In this document: positions 1 to 7,117 of the stretch, one piece after another
Position numbering within the stretch: the first letter of the stretch is position 1
Layout of the letters: every line of letters starts with the position of its first letter
Assembly (NCBI GenBank): GCA_964645155.1
Contig: CAZYBG010000071.1
Location: 1 to 16,332, forward strand
Length of the DNA: 16,332 nt
Origin: CAZYBG01 sp964645155
GTDB taxonomy: Bacteria > Pseudomonadota > Alphaproteobacteria > Rhodobacterales > Rhodobacteraceae
Reading direction: 5' to 3'
Program-made: the position numbers and the translations under genes
Notes under the pieces: generated by a model
What the model saw: the letters and a program-made list of their open reading frames with translations, nothing else
The model's database searches: none
Told to the model about the DNA's origin: nothing

Positions 1-2
1 TG

Positions 3-122
3 GCGCCGATCCACCACCACTACGAGAAGAAGGGCTGGGCCGAGCCGCAGATCGTCATCCGCTTCTGGATCATCAGCCTGATCCTCGCGCTGATCGGGCT
101 CGCCACGCTGAAGCTGAGATAG
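3..122 (+). CDS. mraY: MraY, phospho-N-acetylmuramoyl-pentapeptide-transferase (C-terminal 39 codons)
   Basis: The reading frame is already open at the left edge and ends at TAG 120-122. It contains the near-diagnostic MraY motif PIHHHYEKKGWAE, followed by a hydrophobic last transmembrane helix (IVIRFWIISLILALIGLATL) and a short basic tail, KLR. MraY is the inner-membrane enzyme that moves phospho-MurNAc-pentapeptide from its UDP carrier to undecaprenyl phosphate, making lipid I for peptidoglycan. Only the C-terminus is in the window, so the catalytic aspartates cannot be checked. In most alphaproteobacteria murD follows mraY; here the next gene, 7 nt on, is a PLP enzyme instead. Confidence 0.93.
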   Translation, partial: APIHHHYEKKGWAEPQIVIRFWIISLILALIGLATLKLR

Positions 123-129
123 GGCGGCC

Positions 130-1305
130 ATGGAAATCGACCTCGAGGCCGTCCGGGGCGATACACCGTCGTGTGCCCGGGCGATCCACTTCAACAACGC
201 CGGCGCATCGCCGATGCCCGCGCCGGTGTTCAACGCGGTTCTGCGGCACCTCCAAGCCGAAACGGAGGTCGGCGGCTACGAGGCGGCGCGGCGGGCGGCG
301 GGAGACCTCGATGCCTTCTACGCCGAGTTTGCCGGTCTGCTCGGCTGCGATCCCTCGGAAATCGCCTTCGTCGAGAATGCGACGCGCGCATGGGACATGG
401 CCTTCTATGCCCTGCCGCTGGTCGAGGGCGACCGTATCCTGACCCACGATTCCGAATACGTGTCGAACTACCTCGCCTTCCTGCAGCTGGCGCAGCGGCG
501 CGGGCTGGGCATCGACTTGATCCCGTCGGACCCAAGCGGGCAGATCGACGTGGCCGCGATCCCGGGGCTGGTCACCCCAAGGACCCGGCTGATCGCCATC
601 ACTCACGTCCCGACGCAGGGCGGTCTCGTCAATCCCGCGGCCGAAGTCGGACGCGTGGCGAACGAGCACGGATTGCTCTACCTCCTCGATGCCTGCCAGT
701 CGGCCGGCCAGATCGACCTCGATGTCGCCGCGATCGGGTGCGACGTGCTGACGGGAACCGGGAGGAAGTTCCTGCGCGGCCCGCGCGGCACGGGGTTCCT
801 CTACATGCGCGGGACGCTGGCCGGGCGGCTCGAGCCGCCATTCATCGACCTGCTGTCTGCCGAGTGGACGGGCGATGACAGCTATCGCCTCGTCCCGGGC
901 GCGCGGCGGTTCGAGACATGGGAAAGCAACGTCGCCGGCCGGATCGGCCTGATGGCAGCCGTCCACTACGCCCGGTCGCTGGGCCTGGGCGCGATCGAAC
1001 GGCGGGTCGCGGGCCTGGCCGAGACGCTCAGGCACGAACTCGAAAGCATCCCCGGCGTGAAGGTCCATGACCGGGGCGAACGACGCTCCGGGATCGTCAC
1101 CTTCAGGAAGGAGGGCATCGGCCCTTCCGAAGTGGCCGCAGCGCTGCGCGAGAGGAACATCCATATCTCGACGTCGTGGCTGTCGTCCGCCCGGCTCGAC
1201 CTCGGCGCCCGCGGCCTCGACTCGCTCTCGCGGGCATCGGTCCACTATTTCAACAGCGAGGTCGAGATCGCGCGTTTCACGGACGCCGTTCGCGCACTAC
1301 CTTGA
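130..1305 (+). CDS. Class-V aminotransferase-fold PLP-dependent enzyme, substrate unknown
   Basis: This 391-residue protein has the fold-type I layout of the aminotransferase class V / cysteine desulfurase superfamily. Visible landmarks are FNNAGASP near residue 21 (substrate entry), ENATRAWD around 82-89 (PLP phosphate side), ITHVPTQGG at 157-165, LLDACQSAGQ at 185-194 with the PLP-ring Asp187 and Gln190, GTGRKFLRGPRGTGFLY with the Schiff-base Lys213, and RASVHYFN from Arg368, the usual carboxylate-binding arginine. The flexible loop that carries the catalytic cysteine in SufS/IscS reads STSWLSSAR (348-355) and has no cysteine, so a sulfur-mobilising desulfurase is unlikely. Epimerase-, lyase- or kynureninase-like activities remain open; annotations such as isopenicillin-N-epimerase-like or EgtE-like would be guesses. 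The ATG lies 7 nt after the mraY stop with only a weak GGGCGG upstream, so it may be co-transcribed with mraY. Confidence 0.85.
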   Translation: MEIDLEAVRGDTPSCARAIHFNNAGASPMPAPVFNAVLRHLQAETEVGGYEAARRAAGDLDAFYAEFAGLLGCDPSEIAFVENATRAWDMAFYALPLVEGDRILTHDSEYVSNYLAFLQLAQRRGLGIDLIPSDPSGQIDVAAIPGLVTPRTRLIAITHVPTQGGLVNPAAEVGRVANEHGLLYLLDACQSAGQIDLDVAAIGCDVLTGTGRKFLRGPRGTGFLYMRGTLAGRLEPPFIDLLSAEWTGDDSYRLVPGARRFETWESNVAGRIGLMAAVHYARSLGLGAIERRVAGLAETLRHELESIPGVKVHDRGERRSGIVTFRKEGIGPSEVAAALRERNIHISTSWLSSARLDLGARGLDSLSRASVHYFNSEVEIARFTDAVRALP

Positions 1306-1333
1306 GGGGTTCAAACGGCCCGGGCCGTCCGAC

Positions 1334-1339
1334 AAGGAG
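1334..1339 (+). promoter_or_regulatory. Ribosome binding site of the SDR gene
   Basis: AAGGAG lies 8 nt before the ATG at 1348. It fixes the start of the short-chain dehydrogenase. The short gap from the preceding stop (42 nt) would allow one transcript, though no test of that is possible here. Confidence 0.75.
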
Positions 1340-1347
1340 CTTCGCCC

Positions 1348-2019
1348 ATGCCCCGCGCCGCCACCCCCACTGCCCTCGTGACCGGCGCCAATCGCGGCAT
1401 CGGCCTCGCCATCGCCGAGGGGCTGGTGCGGCTGGGCCACGACGTCACGGTCGGCGCGCGGGAGCCGGAGGCGGGGCGGGCGGCGGCGGGGCGGCTCGGC
1501 TGCCGCTGGGCGCATGTCGACCTGCAGGACCCCGAGACCTACTTTGCCGCCGTAACCGCGGCCGGCGGCTTCGACGTCCTCGTCAACAACGCCGGCATCC
1601 TCAACGACAGGTCGCTCCTCGCCGGCGACAGCGATTTCGCCGAGGCGATGGAGGTGATGGTGGCGGCACCGCTCGACCTGATCCGCCTCTGCGTGCCGCA
1701 CTGGCGCGAGACCGGCTGGGGGCGGATCGTCAACCTGTCCTCGGGCTGGGGCAGCTTCGCCGGGGGGCTGGGCGGGCCGGGCGCCTACGGCGTCGCCAAG
1801 GCCGCGCTCAACGCCCTGACGAAGGCGCTGCCGCGCGACCTGCCGCGCGGCGTCAAGATCAACGCCATGTGCCCCGGCTGGGTCGCGACGCGGATGGGCG
1901 GCGCCGGGGCGACGCGGACGCCGGCCGAGGGCGCCGACACCGCGCTGTGGCTCGCCACGCTGGCCGATGACGGCCCGACCGGCGGCTTCTTCCGCGACCG
2001 CCGGCCGGTCGCCTGGTAG
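1348..2019 (+). CDS. Short-chain dehydrogenase/reductase (SDR family), substrate unknown
   Basis: This is a 223-residue classical SDR, a little shorter than the usual 240-260. The NAD(P)-binding TGANRGIG motif is at residues 12-19, the structural NNAG at 80-83, the catalytic serine region NLSSGWG at 129-135, and the YxxxK pair at Tyr147 and Lys151. After that come the PGWVATRM segment (nucleotide loop) and a short C-terminus. ADH-like Asp after strand 2 is not obvious (VGAREPEA), and the arginine there favours NADP(H), as inference. Such proteins reduce carbonyls or oxidise alcohols of many small substrates, so the family alone does not give the reaction. It precedes the glycogen operon on the same strand by 73 nt, but nothing links it to glycogen metabolism beyond position. 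Confidence 0.88.
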   Translation: MPRAATPTALVTGANRGIGLAIAEGLVRLGHDVTVGAREPEAGRAAAGRLGCRWAHVDLQDPETYFAAVTAAGGFDVLVNNAGILNDRSLLAGDSDFAEAMEVMVAAPLDLIRLCVPHWRETGWGRIVNLSSGWGSFAGGLGGPGAYGVAKAALNALTKALPRDLPRGVKINAMCPGWVATRMGGAGATRTPAEGADTALWLATLADDGPTGGFFRDRRPVAW

Positions 2020-2058
2020 CGCCGGCCGGACGGACGAAACCTTTGGCGATCCGGAACG

Positions 2059-2086
2059 TTGCAAGCGACCGGATTCGCGATAGGTT
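2059..2086 (+). promoter_or_regulatory. Possible promoter of the glycogen operon (weak, perhaps leaderless)
   Basis: TTGCAA (2059-2064) and TAGGTT (2081-2086) are separated by 16 nt and match the sigma-70 boxes at 4/6 and 3/6 positions. If real, transcription would start about at the glgB ATG (2093). That would suit the absence of a good Shine-Dalgarno sequence before this gene. The match is weak and could be chance. Confidence 0.3.
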
Positions 2087-2092
2087 GACTCC

Positions 2093-4297
2093 ATGGCTGC
2101 GCGCGCACCGTCCCTGCCCGAGTTCCTGCCCGGCGACGTTGCGCGGCGGATTGCGGCCGGCCAGCACGACGATCCGTTCTCGGTCCTCGGCCCGCATCCG
2201 CAGGGCGCATCGGTCGTCGTTACCGCCTTCGACCCGGGGGCCGACCGGATGTTCGCCGTCGGCCCCGGCAAGACGGCCGAGCTGCACCCCCATCCCGAGG
2301 TCCGCGGGCTGTTCCAGGGCAAGGCACCGGGCGGGCCCTACCGGCTGAGGGGGCACGGCCACGGCGCCGAGTGGGACTATCCCGACGCCTACCGCTTCGG
2401 CCCGGTCCTGGGCGAGATCGACGAGTATCTCCTGGGCGAGGGGACGCACCGGCGGCTCTGGACGGTGCTCGGGGCGCACCTGCGCGAGCACGAGGGCGAG
2501 AGCGGCGTGCATTTCGCCGTCTGGGCGCCGAACGCGCGGCGGGTGTCGGTCGTCGGCGCCTTCAATGCCTGGGACGGGCGGCGCCACGTCATGCGGCGGC
2601 GCGGCGCCACGGGGGTGTGGGAGATCTTCATTCCCGAAGTCGCCGAGGGGGTGCCCTACAAGTACGAGGTGATCGGGGCGCACGGGCACGCGCTGCCGCT
2701 GAAGGCCGATCCGGTCGGCTTCGGCGCCGAGCACGCCCCGGCGACGGCCAGCATCGTGCGCGACATCGCGGGCTACGGCTGGAAGGATGGCGACTGGATG
2801 GCCGCGCGCGCGGCGCGCAATCGCCGCGATGCGCCGATCTCGATCTACGAGGTCCATCTCGGCTCCTGGCGCCGCAAGTGGGACGAGGGCGGGCGGCCGC
2901 TCTCCTACCGGGAAGCGGCCGAGGATCTCGTCAACTATGCGGCGGGCATGGGCTTCACCCACCTGGAGTTCTTGCCGCTCTCGGAACATCCGTTCGATGG
3001 CTCGTGGGGCTACCAGCCGGTCGGGCTCTTCGCCCCGACCGTGCGGCACGGGCCGCCGCACGAGTTCCGCGACCTCGTCGAGGCGGCGCACCGCCGCGGC
3101 CTCGGCGTCATTCTCGACTGGGTGCCGGGCCACTTCCCGGCCGATGCGCATGGCCTCGGCCGGTTCGACGGCACCGCGCTCTACGAGCACGAGGACCCGC
3201 GCGAGGGGTTTCACCAGGACTGGAACACCCTGATCTACAACTACGGCCGGCGCGAGGTGGCGAACTTCCTGATCTCGAACGCGCTCTACTGGCTTGAGGA
3301 GTACCATGTCGACGGGCTCAGGGTGGATGCGGTGGCCTCGATGCTCTACCGCGACTATTCGCGGCGCGACGGCGAGTGGCTGCCGAACGTGCATGGCGGG
3401 CGCGAGAACCTCGAGGCGATCGAGCTGCTGCGGCGGATGAACGTCACCGTCTACGGCGAGGTGCCGGGCATCCTGACGGCGGCCGAGGAGTCGACCAGCT
3501 TTCCCGCCGTCAGCCAGCCTGTCGATGCCGGCGGGCTCGGCTTCGGCTACAAGTGGAACATGGGCTGGATGAACGACACGCTCGACTACATGGAGCGCGA
3601 TCCGGTCCATCGCCGGCACCATCACCACCAGATGACCTTCGGCCTGGTCTACGCCTTCTCGGAGAATTTCATCCTGCCGATCAGCCATGACGAGGTGGTG
3701 CACGGCAAGGGCAGCATGCTGGGCAAGATGCCGGGCGTCTCGGACGCGGAGCGGTTCGCGAACCTGCGCGCCTACTACGGCTTCATGTGGGGGCATCCGG
3801 GCAAGAAGCTTCTCTTCATGGGCCAGGAGTTCGGCCAGCAGGCCGAGTGGAACCATTCCGCCGACCTCGACTGGCACGTCGCCGAGCGCGGCCTGCATGC
3901 CGGCCTGCAAACCCTGGTGCGCGATCTCAACGCGCTCTATCGCGCGACGCCAGCGCTCCACCGCCGGGACTGCGAGGCGGACGGTTTCCGCTGGATCGAG
4001 GCCGAGGCGGCCGACATCTCGGTCTTCGCCTGGGCGCGCTTCGGCGATCCGGGCGACCCGCCTGCCGTCGTCGTCGCGAACCTGACGCCGGTCGAGCGCA
4101 GCGCCTGGCGCTGCGGCCTGCCCGCCGCGGGGCGCTGGCGCGAGGCGCTGAACACCGATTCAGGCGTCTACGGCGGCGGCAACCGTGGCAACATGGGCGG
4201 CGTGCAGACCGAGCCGGTCGCCTGGCACGGCCTCGAGCACTCCGCGCAGCTCGCGCTGCCGCCGCTTTCGACGATCGTGCTCGTCCATGAGCCCTGA
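2093..4297 (+). CDS. glgB: 1,4-alpha-glucan branching enzyme GlgB
   Basis: GlgB cuts an alpha-1,4 glucan and reattaches the piece through an alpha-1,6 bond, creating glycogen branches in the cytoplasm. The 734-residue length matches the long bacterial form: an N1 carbohydrate-binding domain (about 20-105, with DDPFSVLGPHP), a CBM48 domain (about 115-215, with VHFAVWAPNARRVSVVG), the GH13 barrel (about 250-600) and a C-terminal beta domain. Catalytic residues are all present: nucleophile Asp412 in DGLRVDAVASM, acid/base Glu465 in AEEST, and Asp533 in SHDEVVHGK, each offset by +7 from my recollection of E. coli GlgB. YKWNMGWMNDTLDYM and the NTDSGVYGG tail are also typical. A natural four-histidine run is at 509-512. 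It is the first gene of the operon; the stop lies 31 nt before glgC. No strong ribosome binding site precedes the ATG. Confidence 0.97.
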   Translation: MAARAPSLPEFLPGDVARRIAAGQHDDPFSVLGPHPQGASVVVTAFDPGADRMFAVGPGKTAELHPHPEVRGLFQGKAPGGPYRLRGHGHGAEWDYPDAYRFGPVLGEIDEYLLGEGTHRRLWTVLGAHLREHEGESGVHFAVWAPNARRVSVVGAFNAWDGRRHVMRRRGATGVWEIFIPEVAEGVPYKYEVIGAHGHALPLKADPVGFGAEHAPATASIVRDIAGYGWKDGDWMAARAARNRRDAPISIYEVHLGSWRRKWDEGGRPLSYREAAEDLVNYAAGMGFTHLEFLPLSEHPFDGSWGYQPVGLFAPTVRHGPPHEFRDLVEAAHRRGLGVILDWVPGHFPADAHGLGRFDGTALYEHEDPREGFHQDWNTLIYNYGRREVANFLISNALYWLEEYHVDGLRVDAVASMLYRDYSRRDGEWLPNVHGGRENLEAIELLRRMNVTVYGEVPGILTAAEESTSFPAVSQPVDAGGLGFGYKWNMGWMNDTLDYMERDPVHRRHHHHQMTFGLVYAFSENFILPISHDEVVHGKGSMLGKMPGVSDAERFANLRAYYGFMWGHPGKKLLFMGQEFGQQAEWNHSADLDWHVAERGLHAGLQTLVRDLNALYRATPALHRRDCEADGFRWIEAEAADISVFAWARFGDPGDPPAVVVANLTPVERSAWRCGLPAAGRWREALNTDSGVYGGGNRGNMGGVQTEPVAWHGLEHSAQLALPPLSTIVLVHEP

Positions 4298-4316
4298 TGC
4301 CCCGGAACCCTCAGGG

Positions 4317-4322
4317 AGGAGG
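4317..4322 (+). promoter_or_regulatory. Strong ribosome binding site of glgC
   Basis: AGGAGG within a GGGAGGAGGAG run, 6 nt before the ATG at 4329. It selects this start over an in-frame upstream extension that would begin inside glgB, and over the internal ATG at 4374. Confidence 0.85.
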
Positions 4323-4328
4323 AGACCG

Positions 4329-5606
4329 ATGACGACGACGGCGACGACGACGGCGAGGCTTTCCGCCCGTGCGATGGCATTCGTCCTGGCCGGCGGCCGG
4401 GGCAGCCGGCTGAAGGAGCTGACCGACAACCGCGCCAAGCCCGCGGTCTATTTCGGCGGCAAGACACGGATCATCGATTTCGCCCTGTCGAACGCGCTGA
4501 ACTCGGGCATCCGCAAGATGGCGATCGCGACGCAGTACAAGGCGCATTCGCTGATCCGGCATTGCCAGCGCGGCTGGAACTTCTTCCGCGCCGAGCGCAA
4601 CGAATACCTCGACATCCTGCCGGCCTCGCAGCGGGTGAGCGAGCATCAGTGGTATCTGGGCACCGCCGACGCCGTGACGCAGAATGTCGACATCGTCGAC
4701 AGCTACGGTGTCGACTACGTGCTGATCCTCGCGGGCGACCACATCTACAAGATGGATTACGAGGTCATGCTGCGCCAGCACGTCGAGTCGGGCGCCGACG
4801 TCACGGTCGGCTGCCTCACCGTGCCGCGGATGGAGGCGACCGCGTTCGGCGTGATGGCGGCGGACAAGACCGGCCGCATCACCTCGTTCCTGGAAAAGCC
4901 GAAGGACCCGCCCGGCACCCCGGAGGACCCCGACGTGGCGCTGGCCTCGATGGGCATCTACGTCTTCTCGTGGCCGTTCCTGCGCCAGCTCCTGCTCGAC
5001 GATGCCGGCAATCCGGAGTCGAGCCACGACTTCGGCACCGACCTGATTCCCGCGATCGTGAAGAACGGCAAGGCTGTTGCGCACCGCTTCGACACGAGCT
5101 GCGTCCGGCATGCGTCCGATGCGCCGGCCTACTGGCGCGACGTCGGCACGATCGACGCGTTCTGGAAGGCGAACATCGACCTGACAAACTTCGACCCCGA
5201 TCTCGACCTCTGGGACCGGTCGTGGCCGATCTGGACCTATTCGGAAAGTGTGCCTCCCGCCAAGTTCATCCACAACGAGGCGAACCGGCGCGGCACGGCG
5301 CTGTCCTCGCTCGTCTCCGGCGGCTGCATCATCTCGGGCACCGAGGTGCGCAACTCGCTGCTGTTCACCGGGGTGCACACCAATTCCTTCGCGGTGCTCG
5401 ACCACGCGGTGGTGCTGCCCTACGTCACGGTCGGGCGGCATGCCCGGCTGACCAATGTGGTGATCGACCACGGCGTCGAGATCCCGCAGGGTCTGGTCGT
5501 GGGCGAGGACCCAAAGGCGGACGCGAAGTTCTTCAGGGTGACCGAGACCGGCACCACGCTCATCACGAAGAAGATGATCGCCGCGTGGTCGGCGGCGAAC
5601 GGCTAG
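4329..5606 (+). CDS. glgC: Glucose-1-phosphate adenylyltransferase (ADP-glucose pyrophosphorylase) GlgC
   Basis: GlgC makes ADP-glucose and pyrophosphate from glucose-1-P and ATP, the committed and allosterically controlled step of bacterial glycogen synthesis. The 425-residue protein carries the nucleotidyltransferase signature GGRGSRL (22-28), AKPAVYFGGK (36-45, allosteric/activator region with Lys45), GTADAVTQN (111-119), the catalytic GDHIYK (136-141), FLEKP with glucose-1-P-binding Lys190, and YWRDVGTIDAFWKAN. The C-terminal part is a left-handed beta-helix with hexapeptide-like turns (about 300-400). By family knowledge, the enzyme of purple alphaproteobacteria responds to fructose-6-P and pyruvate rather than fructose-1,6-bisP; this is not readable from the sequence with certainty. 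The start is set by the AGGAGG site; an upstream in-frame extension falls inside glgB and is not needed. Confidence 0.97.
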   Translation: MTTTATTTARLSARAMAFVLAGGRGSRLKELTDNRAKPAVYFGGKTRIIDFALSNALNSGIRKMAIATQYKAHSLIRHCQRGWNFFRAERNEYLDILPASQRVSEHQWYLGTADAVTQNVDIVDSYGVDYVLILAGDHIYKMDYEVMLRQHVESGADVTVGCLTVPRMEATAFGVMAADKTGRITSFLEKPKDPPGTPEDPDVALASMGIYVFSWPFLRQLLLDDAGNPESSHDFGTDLIPAIVKNGKAVAHRFDTSCVRHASDAPAYWRDVGTIDAFWKANIDLTNFDPDLDLWDRSWPIWTYSESVPPAKFIHNEANRRGTALSSLVSGGCIISGTEVRNSLLFTGVHTNSFAVLDHAVVLPYVTVGRHARLTNVVIDHGVEIPQGLVVGEDPKADAKFFRVTETGTTLITKKMIAAWSAANG

Positions 5607-5686
5607 GCGTGGCGCGGGCGCGCCGCCGGCAAGCGGGCAGGGGCGGCCAAAGACAGGCCACGGGGCGGGGCGGATCGGTGGCGGCG

Positions 5687-7117
5687 ATGCGGCAGGTTCT
5701 CTCGGTGGCTTCGGAGGTGACGCCGCTTGTCAAGACCGGCGGGCTCGCCGATGTCGTCGGCGCGCTGCCGGCGGCGCTGGCGTCCGAGGGCTGGGCGCTG
5801 CGCACGATGCTGCCGGGCTACCCTGCGGTGCTCGAGCATGCGCGGCACGGCCGCGAGGTCTGGCGCGAGGACGGGTTCTTCGGCGGCACCGGCCGGCTTC
5901 TCGCGACCGAGGCGGCCGGGCTCGACCTTCTCGTCCTCGACGCCCCGCACCTCTTCGTGCGCGATGGCGGCGTCTACCTCGACCCCGCCGGCCGCGACTG
6001 GCCCGACAACCCCGAGCGGTTCGCCGCCCTGTGCTGGGCGGCGGCTGCCGCGGCGACGGGGGCGGTGGCCGACTGGCGGCCCGAGGTCGTTCACCTGCAC
6101 GACTGGCAGGCCGGGCTCGTGCCGATCTACCTGCGCGACCGCGGCGGCGGGCCGGGCACGCTCATCACCATCCACAACGTCGCCTTCCACGGCCTCGCAC
6201 CGGCCGACCGGATGGGCGCGCTGCGTCTGCCGTGGTGGAGCTACCATTCCGACGGGCTGGAGTTCTACGGCCAGATCAGCGCGCTGAAGGCCGGGCTCGT
6301 CTATGCCGACAGGATCTCGACGGTCAGCCCGACCTATGCGCAGGAGCTTCTGACACCGGAATACGGCATGGCGCTCGACGGTGTGCTGCGGGCGCGCGCC
6401 GCCGATCTCGCGGGCATCCTGAACGGCATCGACGAGGCCGTCTGGGATCCCGCCACCGACCCGGCGATCGCGACCTTCCGCAGCCCCAGGGGCAAGGCGC
6501 GGAACCGCGCCGCGCTGATCGCCGAGCACGGGCTCGGCGCGATCGACGGGCCGCTCTGCGTCGTCGTCTCCCGGCTGTCGCCGCAGAAGGGGCTCGACCT
6601 GCTCCTCGCCGCGCTGCCGCGTCTTCTGGCGGCGGGCGGCGGGCTCGCGCTGCTCGGCTCGGGCGATCCCGCGCTCGAGGCGGCGTTCCGCCAGGCGGCG
6701 GCGGACGCGCCCGACCGGGTCGCGGTGCGGATCGGCTATGACGAGGCGCTGGCGCACCGCCTCGTCGCCGGCGGCGACGCGATCCTCGTGCCGTCGCGGT
6801 TCGAGCCGTGCGGGCTGACCCAGATGTACGGGCTCCGCTACGGCACGCTGCCGGTGGTCGCGCTGACCGGCGGCCTTGCCGACACCGTGATCCCGGCCAA
6901 CGACGCCGCGCTGAAGGCCGGCGTGGCGACGGGCCTGCAGTTCCACCCCGTCACCGCCGGGGCGCTCGGCGACGCGCTCGAACGCCTCGCCGCGCTCTAC
7001 CGCGACGTGCCGGCCTGGGAGAGGATGCAGCGCAACGCGATGAAGCACCCGGTCGGCTGGGCCGCCTCGGCGCCCGCCTATGCCGCGATCTACGCGAGCA
7101 TCGCGCGGCCCGGATGA
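5687..7117 (+). CDS. glgA: Glycogen synthase GlgA (ADP-glucose dependent, GT5)
   Basis: GlgA transfers glucose from ADP-glucose to the non-reducing end of an alpha-1,4 glucan. From the ATG at 5687 the protein has 476 residues, close to the usual 475-480. It begins with the typical MRQVLSVASEVTPLVKTGG, whose KTGG (16-19) binds ADP-glucose. Further motifs are HLHDWQAG, NGIDEAVWDP, SRLSPQKG with Arg296 and Lys301 (phosphate contacts), and PSRFEPCGLTQMYG with Glu373 in the EX7E-like motif. A GTG at 5678, three codons earlier, is an alternative start with GGGGCGG just upstream. Longer in-frame extensions back into glgC are artefacts of high GC. The gap from glgC is 80 nt with no terminator seen. 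The stop overlaps the glgX start (ATGA). Confidence 0.95.
   Translation: MRQVLSVASEVTPLVKTGGLADVVGALPAALASEGWALRTMLPGYPAVLEHARHGREVWREDGFFGGTGRLLATEAAGLDLLVLDAPHLFVRDGGVYLDPAGRDWPDNPERFAALCWAAAAAATGAVADWRPEVVHLHDWQAGLVPIYLRDRGGGPGTLITIHNVAFHGLAPADRMGALRLPWWSYHSDGLEFYGQISALKAGLVYADRISTVSPTYAQELLTPEYGMALDGVLRARAADLAGILNGIDEAVWDPATDPAIATFRSPRGKARNRAALIAEHGLGAIDGPLCVVVSRLSPQKGLDLLLAALPRLLAAGGGLALLGSGDPALEAAFRQAAADAPDRVAVRIGYDEALAHRLVAGGDAILVPSRFEPCGLTQMYGLRYGTLPVVALTGGLADTVIPANDAALKAGVATGLQFHPVTAGALGDALERLAALYRDVPAWERMQRNAMKHPVGWAASAPAYAAIYASIARPG

Noticed and set aside
3617..3631. Four-histidine run in GlgB as a tag or vector trace
   Set aside because: It sits inside conserved GlgB sequence where branching enzymes naturally have His-rich residues (HRRHHHHQMTFG).
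1859..3961. 700-codon open frame on the minus strand opposite the SDR end and glgB
   Set aside because: It lies antisense to a gene with all catalytic motifs intact. Its product is Arg/Ala/His-rich low-complexity sequence without any recognisable domain. Long antisense frames are expected where third codon positions are nearly all G or C.
4185..4328. Upstream in-frame extension of glgC into glgB
   Set aside because: The AGGAGG site before 4329 and the usual GlgC length support the later start.
4562..5686. Upstream extension of glgA through glgC in another frame
   Set aside because: The extension translates glgC out of frame. GlgA homology begins at the ATG at 5687, or at the GTG at 5678.
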